Below are positions 1 through 6,757 of a stretch of DNA of 34,619 bases, piece after piece. Source of the stretch: a bacterium (GTDB lineage: Bacteria > Patescibacteriota > Minisyncoccia > Phycocordibacterales > UBA2100); NCBI GenBank assembly GCA_016789445.1, contig JAEUQT010000002.1, positions 291,857 through 326,475 of the forward strand. Direction: 5' to 3'. The position numbers and the translations under genes were made by a program. Under the pieces are notes generated by a model, which did no database searches, was not told the origin of the DNA, and saw only the letters and a list, made by a program, of their open reading frames with translations. Every line of letters starts with the position of its first letter. The first letter of the stretch is position 1.

Positions 1-3
1 CCG

Positions 4-201
4 ATGACAGACAGGGTAGCCGTTCTTGAGATCCGGGAGCGCGCAACGCGATGGAAGAGGGATGCAGTTCAACTGAAGAGAACTGCCGTCGAGCTTGATG
101 CAACGAATCCTGATCATGCCGCGATATGTCGGCGGGACGCGGAAACGTTGAACAAGCTCGCGCTCAGAGAAGAAGAGCTTGCCGCCGTTCTGAGAAGCTA
201 A
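4..201 (+). CDS. small helical hypothetical protein
   Basis: A 65-residue, highly charged protein predicted to be almost entirely alpha-helical, rich in Arg, Glu, Ala and Leu, with no signal peptide or membrane segment. It resembles no family I can name. The first ATG lies three bases from the window edge, so the true start could be further upstream and the gene may be partial. A hairpin with a T-rich 3' side follows the stop within about 15 bases, which supports a real gene end. The function is unknown. Confidence 0.45.
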   Translation: MTDRVAVLEIRERATRWKRDAVQLKRTAVELDATNPDHAAICRRDAETLNKLALREEELAAVLRS

Positions 202-215
202 AGTACCGTGTAATA

Positions 216-246
216 AAAGGCGTCGCTTTGCGGCGTCTTTTCTTTT
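216..246 (+). terminator. Rho-independent terminator after the first gene
   Basis: The arms around a TTT loop pair over about 12 positions, with two G-U pairs. The 3' side runs into a T-rich stretch. It sits 15 bases after the stop at 201. Confidence 0.65.
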
Positions 247-279
247 TTCCCTCGGCGTCTACAATGCGACAACTACGGT

Positions 280-1293
280 ATGTCCTTCTTCAAGCCGAAA
301 CTCGGGATCGACCTCGGAACGACGACCGTCCTCGTATTCGTTCCCGCCCGCGGCATCGTGCTGCATGAGCCGTCCGTGGTTGCGGTCTCTTTGGGAGATA
401 ACCGCATCCTCGCGGTCGGTAATGATGCTAAGGAGATGATCGGTCGTACGCCGGATGCGATCCGCGCCTATCGTCCGATGAAAGACGGCGTCATCGCGGA
501 TTATCGTGTGACCGAAGCGATGCTCCGCTACTACATCCGCAAAGCCTTGGGGCGTTGGAATCTCTTCCGACCGGAAGTCATGGTCTCGGTGCCGGCAGGT
601 GTTACTTCTACGGAGCGACGCGCCGTCGTCGAGGCGGCAACGAAAGCCGGCGCGCGCCAAGCGTATGTCGTGAAGGAACCGATCCTCGCGGCGATCGGTG
701 CGGGCATTCCGATCTACGAAGCGCGTGGACACATGGTCGTCGACATCGGTGGCGGTACGACCGACGTCGCCGTCATCTCGCTCGGCGGCATCGTCGCATC
801 GACGTCGGTGAAGTGTGCCGGTAACCGCATCGATCATGCGATCGCCGATTACATCAAGAAGAATTTCAATCTCTCCGTGGGAGATAAGATGGCTGAGCAG
901 ATCAAGATCGCGATCGGCTCCGCGGTGCCGGTAGAAGGGGAGCTCACCATGAAAGTGAAAGGTCGTGATTCGCTCACGGGTCTTCCGCGTACGCTCGAAC
1001 TCGGCACGAACGAGATCGTGAAAGCGATCTCGAAGGAATTGAGAATCATGATCGGCGCGATCAAGGACGTCTTGCAGGAGACACCGCCTGAGCTCGCATC
1101 GGATATCATCGACAACGGCATCACCCTCACGGGCGGTTCGTCGCAGCTGCGCAATCTCACGGAACTCATCCTGCGTCGCACGGGCGTCAAAGCGCAGGTC
1201 GCGAAGGACGCGCCGTTCTGCGTGGCGAAGGGAACCGGCGAAGCCCTGAAGCATCTCGATGTATATAAGAAGGCGATCATCTCGAAGCGTTAA
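280..1293 (+). CDS. mreB: MreB-family actin homologue (paralogue 1)
   Basis: A 337-residue bacterial actin. MreB proteins polymerise on ATP along the inner face of the membrane and guide the elongation machinery. The N-terminal phosphate-binding loop reads IDLGTTTVLVFV, and the second phosphate loop DIGGGTTDVAVISLGG is present. The length matches the family norm of about 335-350. Unlike the copy at 6758, it has no long N-terminal extension and no mreC/mreD downstream; an unrelated Nudix-like gene follows with its own promoter. A TACAAT box at 260-265 would give a very short leader. The family assignment is very secure, but a distinct role relative to the second copy is inference. Confidence 0.95.
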   Translation: MSFFKPKLGIDLGTTTVLVFVPARGIVLHEPSVVAVSLGDNRILAVGNDAKEMIGRTPDAIRAYRPMKDGVIADYRVTEAMLRYYIRKALGRWNLFRPEVMVSVPAGVTSTERRAVVEAATKAGARQAYVVKEPILAAIGAGIPIYEARGHMVVDIGGGTTDVAVISLGGIVASTSVKCAGNRIDHAIADYIKKNFNLSVGDKMAEQIKIAIGSAVPVEGELTMKVKGRDSLTGLPRTLELGTNEIVKAISKELRIMIGAIKDVLQETPPELASDIIDNGITLTGGSSQLRNLTELILRRTGVKAQVAKDAPFCVAKGTGEALKHLDVYKKAIISKR

Positions 1294-1299
1294 GAAGAT

Positions 1300-1328
1300 T
1301 TGCGGAAATAAAAATTTCGTGCTATAAT
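1300..1328 (+). promoter_or_regulatory. sigma-70-type promoter for the Nudix-like gene
   Basis: TTGCGG at 1300-1305 and a perfect TATAAT at 1323-1328 are separated by 17 bases. The start codon at 1358 follows after a short leader with a GGAGG ribosome-binding site around 1348-1352. Confidence 0.85.
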
Positions 1329-1357
1329 AATTACAGTGCAATCGAACGGAGGAAGGA

Positions 1358-1903
1358 ATGAAAAGTGTTCGAATGTATCACGATCCGCTTGATCCCACTC
1401 GTGAAGTAAGTACGCGTGATCCGTGGATCAGCCAGGGGGCATATGGCGAGGTCGTGCAGAAAATGCCGATCCCGTGCACTGACTCGGTGTTTACCGTGCA
1501 GAACGACAATGCCCTCTACCTCGCGATGCGTAGCGTGTATCCGATGAAAGGTATCTGGTGTTTCGGCGGCCGCATTTCGTTCAACGATCGTTCGCTCGAG
1601 GAGGCGGTGGCACGGTGCATCGATCTGGAGACCGGGTATCGTATCCCGGTCGAGCGATTCGAGTTTGTCGTTACCCACTACTATACGTGGGTGAAGACCG
1701 CCCAAGGAGACTTCGGCGGAAAGAACCTTGCGGTTACTTTCAATTGCAAGGTCACCCCGTCGGAACTTGATCTCATGCGCTCAGGGCTCGTGGCGAGCGA
1801 ATACGATCGCTCGTTCGGCATTCAGCGTTTCGATCGGAAACGCCTGAAAGACGAAAACGCGCATCCGGCGATGCTGGATATCTTCGACGATCTTTTCAAG
1901 TAA
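1358..1903 (+). CDS. Nudix-like protein with a degenerate Nudix box
   Basis: A 181-residue protein. The stretch around residues 68-94 follows the spacing of a Nudix box (GGRISFNDRSLEEA, then a segment ending LETGY). Nudix enzymes hydrolyse nucleoside diphosphates linked to another group. In the expected REUxEExGU core, the Glu after Arg is Cys and one of the paired Glu residues is Leu. Metal binding may therefore be altered, as in GDP-mannose hydrolase-type members that use a modified box. An upstream strand with FTVQNDNALYLAM also fits the fold. It has a consensus promoter and SD, and the SciP-like gene follows within 10 bases, so the two are probably co-transcribed. The fold call is moderately sure; the substrate is unknown. 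Confidence 0.6.
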   Translation: MKSVRMYHDPLDPTREVSTRDPWISQGAYGEVVQKMPIPCTDSVFTVQNDNALYLAMRSVYPMKGIWCFGGRISFNDRSLEEAVARCIDLETGYRIPVERFEFVVTHYYTWVKTAQGDFGGKNLAVTFNCKVTPSELDLMRSGLVASEYDRSFGIQRFDRKRLKDENAHPAMLDIFDDLFK

Positions 1904-1912
1904 GGGATGATC

Positions 1913-2182
1913 ATGAGCAAGACTCGAACGGTTAAGGGTCCGGATGGACAATCCATAACCATCGCGGATCTGCCATCGCCGGATACGAAGCGATGGGTGA
2001 TCAAGAAGAAGGCGATCGTCGTAGCGGCGGTGAGCGGTGGACTTCTCACCATCGCCGAAGCATGCGAGCGGTATTCGCTCAGTCTCGAAGAATTCCTCGC
2101 GTGGAAACGGGCGATCGAAAAACATGGCACGCCCGGCCTGCGCTCGACGAAACTGCAGCAGTATCGGAACGGACACGAATAA
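1913..2182 (+). CDS. SciP-like DUF1153 transcriptional regulator
   Basis: An 89-residue protein matching the DUF1153 family. The best-known member, Caulobacter SciP, binds DNA and inhibits CtrA-dependent transcription in the cell cycle. Diagnostic segments are GPDGQSITIADLP, RWVIKKKAIVVAAV, GGLLTIAEACERYSL and FLAWKRAIEKHG, ending near LQQYR. The central part is a helix-turn-helix of the Trp-repressor-like type. The ATG at 1913 is preferred over 1907 because AAGGG at 1902-1906 then sits six bases upstream. It follows the Nudix-like gene directly and ends at a strong terminator. The family is, to my knowledge, mainly alphaproteobacterial, so its presence in this genome is unexpected and suggests lateral transfer. 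Its target here is unknown. Confidence 0.85.
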   Translation: MSKTRTVKGPDGQSITIADLPSPDTKRWVIKKKAIVVAAVSGGLLTIAEACERYSLSLEEFLAWKRAIEKHGTPGLRSTKLQQYRNGHE

Positions 2183-2187
2183 CTACA

Positions 2188-2215
2188 AAGGCGGACCAAT
2201 GGTCCGCCTTTTCTT
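2188..2215 (+). terminator. terminator after the SciP-like gene
   Basis: A ten-base-pair stem, AAGGCGGACC with GGTCCGCCTT, is followed by a T-rich run. It lies between convergent genes and overlaps the end of the reverse-strand gene that stops at 2214. Confidence 0.85.
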
Positions 2216-2756
2216 ATTCCTTCTTCTTAAGTTTCTCGATGTCGATGAGGAGACGCTGGAGATCGTGATGGATGGCATCGAGCGTTTCCTTATGTGCCTT
2301 TTCGCGCTTCTCGTCTTCCTTCTCTTCCTCCTCCTCGTCTTCAGACATCTCTTCGACGTCCTCGGAGATCTCCTCCACGTCTTCCGAGATCTCCTCCACG
2401 TCTTCCTGGAGTTCCTCCATGTCTTCCTGGATCTCCCCGACATCTTCGGAGATCTCCTCGACGTCTTCCTGGATCTCACCGATGTCTTCGGTGAGTTCTT
2501 CGACGTCCTGACTGACCTCGGCGATCGATTGCGATTGGTAGTTGATCGTCATCTGGATGAAGAGCGCGAGGTAGATCGCTTCAAGTGAGACGATCGTCGT
2601 GAGAAGAAGGAGCATGCGGTCGAAATCGACGAGACCCCAGAATGCGAGAAGGAAGCTCCCCAAGAAGAGGAGCGAATGGACGACGATCGATGCAGGAGAA
2701 CCGACCGCTTTGGTTATCTGCAGTGCGGTCTTCTCGAGCTGTTTCGGGTCGGTCAT
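2214..2756 (-). CDS. two-TM protein with long acidic coiled-coil repeat tail
   Basis: A 180-residue protein. An N-terminal helix is followed by two membrane segments at about residues 24-45 and 48-70. A long coiled coil then repeats units such as EEISEDV and GEIQEDV about ten times, passes through a run of Glu and ends with a basic helix. The membrane part resembles DUF1003 or low-affinity iron-permease-like proteins, but only loosely. The Asp/Glu heptads could act as a cytoplasmic spacer or oligomerisation stalk. The start at 2756 is chosen because a TATACT -10 box ends six bases upstream, which places transcription start on the ATG itself. It is divergent from the delta' gene and shares its promoter palindrome. 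The function is unknown. Confidence 0.75.
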   Translation of the reverse strand: MTDPKQLEKTALQITKAVGSPASIVVHSLLFLGSFLLAFWGLVDFDRMLLLLTTIVSLEAIYLALFIQMTINYQSQSIAEVSQDVEELTEDIGEIQEDVEEISEDVGEIQEDMEELQEDVEEISEDVEEISEDVEEMSEDEEEEEKEDEKREKAHKETLDAIHHDLQRLLIDIEKLKKKE

Positions 2757-2762
2757 GCGGTG

Positions 2763-2770
2763 AGTATACT
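2763..2770. promoter_or_regulatory. shared palindromic -10 box for divergent leaderless genes
   Basis: AGTATACT is its own reverse complement, so it presents TATACT on both strands. On the forward strand six bases separate the box (2765-2770) from the ATG at 2777. On the reverse strand six bases separate it (2768-2763) from the ATG at 2756. Both transcripts would start at the A of the start codon. Confidence 0.7.
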
Positions 2771-2776
2771 GTGTCG

Positions 2777-3445
2777 ATGGCAAAAACGGATGCGCGTGCC
2801 GCGTACGTCGGTGCATATCTCATCGAAGGAGCGGCTGAGGCGCTTGAGCAGCTCGTCGACAAGCTTGCCGATGACGGGATCATCGAGCGCGGCAATCCGG
2901 ATCTCTTCCTGCGGGCATATCGCAGTTTCGGTATCGATGATGCGCGCGATATCCGCGATCGGGCCCAACGCAAAGCCGTGACGCGCGACGGACGCGTCTT
3001 CGCATTCTTCGCGCCCGGAATGACCACGGACGCACAGAATGCACTCCTCAAGGTATTAGAAGAACCGCCGGCGGGAGCGATCTTCTTCCTTATCGTGCCG
3101 TCCCCGCACCTTCTCCTGCCGACGCTGCGCAGCCGCATGCAGACGATGCGTCTCGAAGGGAAGCGCGTCGATACCGAAGCGGATGCGTTCCTCGCGGCCA
3201 CACCACCCAAGAGACTGGAGATGCTGAAAACCATCTACGAGCACGAAGACGATGAGGGGCGCGACATGGGCAAGGTCTTAGCCTTCTTGGAAGGACTTGA
3301 AGCGCGCTTCGCGAAAGAGAAACCGACGCCGACGCGGCAAGCAGGACTCCTCGCGATCTATCGTGCGCGTAAATACGCATCGGATAAGGGGTCGCTCCTG
3401 AAGCCGTTGTTAGAACAGATCGCGCTTCTTATGCCGCGTATTTAG
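2777..3445 (+). CDS. holB: DNA polymerase III delta' / clamp-loader subunit, short form
   Basis: A 222-residue AAA+-type clamp-loader subunit. The delta' subunit helps load the sliding clamp on DNA at the replication fork. The hallmark is AQNALLKVLEEPP near residue 95, followed by SRMQTMRLEG, corresponding to the delta'/gamma sensor region. No P-loop is visible, as expected for a non-ATP-hydrolysing delta' protein. It is shorter than the roughly 330-residue E. coli protein because much of the N-terminal nucleotide-binding part is missing. There is no SD; a -10 box lies exactly six bases before the ATG, implying a leaderless mRNA. frr follows 12 bases downstream. Confidence 0.85.
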   Translation: MAKTDARAAYVGAYLIEGAAEALEQLVDKLADDGIIERGNPDLFLRAYRSFGIDDARDIRDRAQRKAVTRDGRVFAFFAPGMTTDAQNALLKVLEEPPAGAIFFLIVPSPHLLLPTLRSRMQTMRLEGKRVDTEADAFLAATPPKRLEMLKTIYEHEDDEGRDMGKVLAFLEGLEARFAKEKPTPTRQAGLLAIYRARKYASDKGSLLKPLLEQIALLMPRI

Positions 3446-3457
3446 AGGTAGTATTCA

Positions 3458-4015
3458 ATGTATATGGCATACGACTTCAAGAATCTGGAAGGCAAGCTCG
3501 CCGGAGCGAAGGAATGGCTCTCGCGTGAATATCAGGGACTCCGCACCGGCCGTGCAGCACCCGCTATCCTCGACGGCATCTCCGTCCAGGCCTACGGCTC
3601 CATGATGCCGCTCAAGCAGGTGGCGACGATCGGCGTCGAAGATGCGCGCTCGCTGCGTGTCCAGGCATTCGATCAATCACTCATCAAGGATATCGAGCGT
3701 GCGATCACGCAGGCTGATCTCGGTGTCGGCATCGGCTCCGATGCTTCCGGTGTACGCGTCACATTCCCCGAGCTTACGTCGGAGCGACGCGAGCAGCTCA
3801 TCAAGCTCGCGAAGAGCAAATTGGAAGATGCGCGCACCACGGTTCGTCTCGCGCGCGAAGAAGCATGGAAGGAGATCCAGGATCAGGAGAAAGAAGGGGG
3901 CATGGGTGAAGACGAGAAGTTCCGACTCAAAGAGGAGATGCAGAAGAAAGTCGACGCAGCCAATGAAGAGCTCCAGAAGGTATTCGATAAGAAGGAGACG
4001 GAGATGAGTTCATAA
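3458..4015 (+). CDS. frr: ribosome recycling factor
   Basis: A 185-residue protein of normal length for RRF, which with EF-G splits the post-termination ribosome. The family signature is clear: EYQGLRTGRAAPAILDGI near the N-terminus, then YGSMMPLKQVATI, and the long coiled-coil arms with LTSERREQLIKLAK. An AGAGG at about 3444-3448 serves the ATG at 3458; a second in-frame ATG at 3464 is also possible. rseP starts seven bases after the stop. The order frr then rseP then proS resembles the common bacterial cluster with uppS, cdsA and dxr removed. Confidence 0.97.
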   Translation: MYMAYDFKNLEGKLAGAKEWLSREYQGLRTGRAAPAILDGISVQAYGSMMPLKQVATIGVEDARSLRVQAFDQSLIKDIERAITQADLGVGIGSDASGVRVTFPELTSERREQLIKLAKSKLEDARTTVRLAREEAWKEIQDQEKEGGMGEDEKFRLKEEMQKKVDAANEELQKVFDKKETEMSS

Positions 4016-4021
4016 ACCTGC

Positions 4022-5107
4022 ATGACCACCGTTCTTTTGGTTTTAGGGATCCTCGTATTCCTGATCGTCGTGCACGAGATCGGCCACTTCGTCGCGGCGA
4101 AGATCTTCAAAGTGAAAGTCGAGGAATTCGGCATCGGCTATCCGCCGCGTGCATTCCTCATGACCGTCGTGAAGGGGACGGAATACACGCTCAACTGGCT
4201 TCCGTTCGGCGGATTCGTCCGTCTGTTCGGTGAGCATGGCGAAACCCACGTGAAGGGAAGCTTCGCGGGTGCGCCGAAATACGCACAGGCAGTCATCCTC
4301 ATTGCAGGAGTCACCATGAACGCGCTCACCGCATGGTTTCTTTTTGCCGGCGCTCTCGCCGTCGGCGTGCCGCGCGTCATCACGGACCGCGCGCAGATCG
4401 AGCATGCACAGCTCTTCGTGAATACCGTCGTCCCGGGTTCTCCTGCAGATGCCGCAGGCATCCGCACCGGCGACGAGATCACACAGATCCTTGATTCGAA
4501 TGGAAAGCAGGTCGGCCTCACGCCGATGGAAGTGGTGAATTTCATCGGGGACCGCGGAGGCAAGCCGCTCGATGTGACGTACCGTCGTGAGAGCGAGGTC
4601 TTCCAGACGACGGTCATCCCGGCGCACGCCGTGGTCTCGCAGGCAGCGGATAGGCCGGCGGTCGGTGTGGGGTTGGTCTTGGTTACCGATGATGCGATGT
4701 CAGTCTGGCAGGCATTAAAGGAAGCAGGGCCGCGTACGATGGGGGCATTCCGCGATACGGTGAACGGCTTATGGAAATTGGTGCGTGATGCTGCAGCAGG
4801 GGAACCTGATCTTAAAGAGATCGTCGGCCCTGTCGGTTTGGTGGATTTCGTCGGCAACGCATCGCGTCACGGCGTCGGGCACGTACTCGCGCTCGCGGCG
4901 TTCATCTCGGTCAATCTCGCGGTCATCAACCTCGTGCCGATCCCGGCGCTCGACGGCGGACGTCTCTTCCTTCTCGGTATCGAAGCGATCATCCGCCGAC
5001 CGCCGAACAAGCTCGCGGTGCAGCTTCTCAATTTCGCGGGAGTATTGCTCATCATCTTCCTCATGGTGACGGTGACGTACAACGACATTGCGCGGCTTCT
5101 CGCATAA
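4022..5107 (+). CDS. rseP: site-2 intramembrane metalloprotease RseP (M50)
   Basis: A 361-residue membrane zinc protease that cuts transmembrane anti-sigma factors or signal-peptide remnants within the bilayer. The zinc site H18-E-x-x-H22 (HEIGHF) lies in the first TM helix. A PDZ domain spans roughly residues 125-190 (VVPGSPADAAGIRTGDEI). The second metal-ligand motif NLVPIPALDGG is at about 303-313, with D311, and the last TM helix follows. The length is slightly below the E. coli protein, consistent with one PDZ domain instead of two. No SD is visible before the ATG; it follows frr closely and is probably translated from the same mRNA. Confidence 0.96.
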   Translation: MTTVLLVLGILVFLIVVHEIGHFVAAKIFKVKVEEFGIGYPPRAFLMTVVKGTEYTLNWLPFGGFVRLFGEHGETHVKGSFAGAPKYAQAVILIAGVTMNALTAWFLFAGALAVGVPRVITDRAQIEHAQLFVNTVVPGSPADAAGIRTGDEITQILDSNGKQVGLTPMEVVNFIGDRGGKPLDVTYRRESEVFQTTVIPAHAVVSQAADRPAVGVGLVLVTDDAMSVWQALKEAGPRTMGAFRDTVNGLWKLVRDAAAGEPDLKEIVGPVGLVDFVGNASRHGVGHVLALAAFISVNLAVINLVPIPALDGGRLFLLGIEAIIRRPPNKLAVQLLNFAGVLLIIFLMVTVTYNDIARLLA

Positions 5108-5137
5108 AAAATGCCTCGTCCGAGATCGGACGAGGCA
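5105..5137 (-). terminator. terminator of the reverse-strand 86-aa gene
   Basis: Twelve-base arms 5112-5123 and 5126-5137 are perfectly complementary. The run of A at 5105-5111 becomes a U run only on reverse-strand RNA, so it ends transcription coming from 5401. The stem may also slow forward transcription leaving rseP. Confidence 0.8.
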
Positions 5138-5140
5138 AAG

Positions 5141-5401
5141 TTATTCCATCCAGAATGGCTTGAGTTGATGTTGACGCAAAAGAAAGATCGCGTCATCAAA
5201 CAATTCTCCAAACGAAGCGCGAAGCTGTGGTTCAGTCATGTTCGCGAGCTTGCACAGCATACTGACCGTTCTGTGATCGACGTCATCCATAAACGGTTTT
5301 GCAACATCCTTGCGACTTCGGATTGTGCCGTCCGCCCGCAGGCACTCAACGGCAACGATCGCCATAAGCATTCTGTGAGCATGAGTTCGAGAGACTGGCA
5401 T
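5141..5401 (-). CDS. hypothetical protein, 86 aa
   Basis: A soluble, mostly helical protein with Cys, His and Met residues and no signal peptide. I do not recognise a family. It is convincing as a gene because it is complete with signals: a promoter at 5432-5460, GGAG seven bases before the ATG, and a strong terminator directly after the stop. It stands alone, convergent to rseP and divergent from proS. A segment with DDVDHRTVSMLCKLANM could be a small helical bundle. The function is unknown. Confidence 0.7.
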   Translation of the reverse strand: MPVSRTHAHRMLMAIVAVECLRADGTIRSRKDVAKPFMDDVDHRTVSMLCKLANMTEPQLRASFGELFDDAIFLLRQHQLKPFWME

Positions 5402-5431
5402 TTGATTTCTCCAATCCGGCTAACTGTAAAT

Positions 5432-5460
5432 ATAATATCATAGAAAGGTTTCATAGTCAA
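5432..5460 (-). promoter_or_regulatory. consensus promoter of the 86-aa gene
   Basis: Read on the reverse strand, TTGACT (5460-5455), 17 bases and TATTAT (5437-5432). The spacing is optimal and both boxes are close to consensus. Confidence 0.85.
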
Positions 5461-5498
5461 GTTTGGGGATTCGCTAAAGCCGCGTAGAATAACGATTA

Positions 5499-6755
5499 AT
5501 GCGACAGTCTCAATTGTTCACGCGAACGCGAAAGGAAGCTCCGAAAGACGAGGTCGCGAAGAACGCGCAGCTCCTCATCCGCGCCGGATACATCCATAAG
5601 GAAATGGCGGGCGTGTATTCGTTCCTCCCGCTCGGCGTGCGCGTCCTCGAGAAGATCAACACCATCATCCGCGAGGAGATGAACAAGATCGGCGGACAGG
5701 AGCTCCATATGACCGCGTTGCAGTCGAAGGAATTGTGGGAGAAGACCGATCGCTGGAGCGATGAGGTCGTCGACAACTGGTTCAAGACGGAATTGAAAGG
5801 CGGCAGCGAAGTGGGGCTCGGGTTCACCCACGAAGAGCCGCTTACCAACATCATGCGTTCGTTCGTGAGTTCGTATACGGACTTGCCGCGTCTCGCATAC
5901 CAGATCCAGTGGAAATTCCGCAACGAAGAGCGCGCGAAGAGCGGCATCATGCGCGGTCGCGAATTCCTGATGAAGGATCTCTATTCCTTTGCGACTTCGC
6001 AGGAAGAACACGAGATCATCTACGAGAAGGTCGCGAAAGCATACGAAACCATCTTCAAGCGTCTCGGGATCGGCGATATGACGTATCGCACGTTCGCATC
6101 CGGCGGATCATTTGCAAAGTACTCGCACGAATACCAGTGCCTGCTGCCGGTCGGCGAGGATACCGTTCATGTCAGCAAGGAAAAGAAGATCGCCATCAAT
6201 AAGGAAGTGTTGAACGAGGAGGTGCTGAACGATCTCGGTCTTTCGGAAGATGAGCTTACCGAAGAGAAAGCCGTGGAAGTCGGGAACATCTTCAGTCTCA
6301 GCACGCGATTCTCTGAGCCGCTTGGTCTCGTCTATAAGGATACGGAGGGTAACGATACGCCGGTCATCATGGGTTCCTACGGCATCGGTCCATCACGTCT
6401 GATGGGCGTACTCGTCGAGGCATTCGCGGACGACGCCGGAATCATCTGGCCGAAAGAAGTCGCGCCGTATCAGGTGCATCTCGTTTCCATCACGGGGGGA
6501 AACGCAGAAATCGAGAAGGAGGCTGATCGCGTCTATGAGATGCTCGAGGAATGCGGTATCGAAACGCTCTATGACGATCGCGACGTGCGTGCAGGAGAAA
6601 AATTCGCAGACGCCGATCTTATCGGCATACCGTTGCGCCTGGTGGTCTCAGAAAAGACCGTGTCCGCCGGGGGCGTTGAAATGACTGAACGAGGCAAGGG
6701 CAAGGGAACCCTAGTCGCGGAGAGCGACATAATCGAACGAATCAATGGCAAATAA
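5499..6755 (+). CDS. proS: prolyl-tRNA synthetase, short form without editing domain
   Basis: A 418-residue class II synthetase that charges tRNA-Pro; two tRNA-Pro genes lie in this window. Motif 2 is around FRNEERAKSGIMRGREF (about residues 141-157), motif 3 around GSYGIGPSRLMG, and the C-terminal anticodon-binding domain runs from about 325. The roughly 180-residue YbaK-like insertion of E. coli ProRS is absent, so cis-editing of mischarged alanine is not expected, as in other short bacterial ProRS enzymes. TAGAAT at 5485-5490 lies eight bases before the ATG, suggesting a near-leaderless mRNA. mreB follows two bases after the stop. Confidence 0.97.
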   Translation: MRQSQLFTRTRKEAPKDEVAKNAQLLIRAGYIHKEMAGVYSFLPLGVRVLEKINTIIREEMNKIGGQELHMTALQSKELWEKTDRWSDEVVDNWFKTELKGGSEVGLGFTHEEPLTNIMRSFVSSYTDLPRLAYQIQWKFRNEERAKSGIMRGREFLMKDLYSFATSQEEHEIIYEKVAKAYETIFKRLGIGDMTYRTFASGGSFAKYSHEYQCLLPVGEDTVHVSKEKKIAINKEVLNEEVLNDLGLSEDELTEEKAVEVGNIFSLSTRFSEPLGLVYKDTEGNDTPVIMGSYGIGPSRLMGVLVEAFADDAGIIWPKEVAPYQVHLVSITGGNAEIEKEADRVYEMLEECGIETLYDDRDVRAGEKFADADLIGIPLRLVVSEKTVSAGGVEMTERGKGKGTLVAESDIIERINGK

Positions 6756-6757
6756 TC

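Noticed and set aside
259-1341. A 360-codon reverse reading frame opposite mreB
   Set aside because: It mirrors the codon pattern of a clear MreB gene, is rich in Arg and His as expected of an antisense frame, and has no SD or family motif.
2330-2500. Direct repeats that might suggest a CRISPR array
   Set aside because: The repeats are in-frame coding heptads without spacers; no cas genes are present.
2272-2511. Ser-rich repetitive forward frames inside the coiled-coil gene
   Set aside because: Produced by the repeats of the reverse-strand Glu-rich gene; no start signals.
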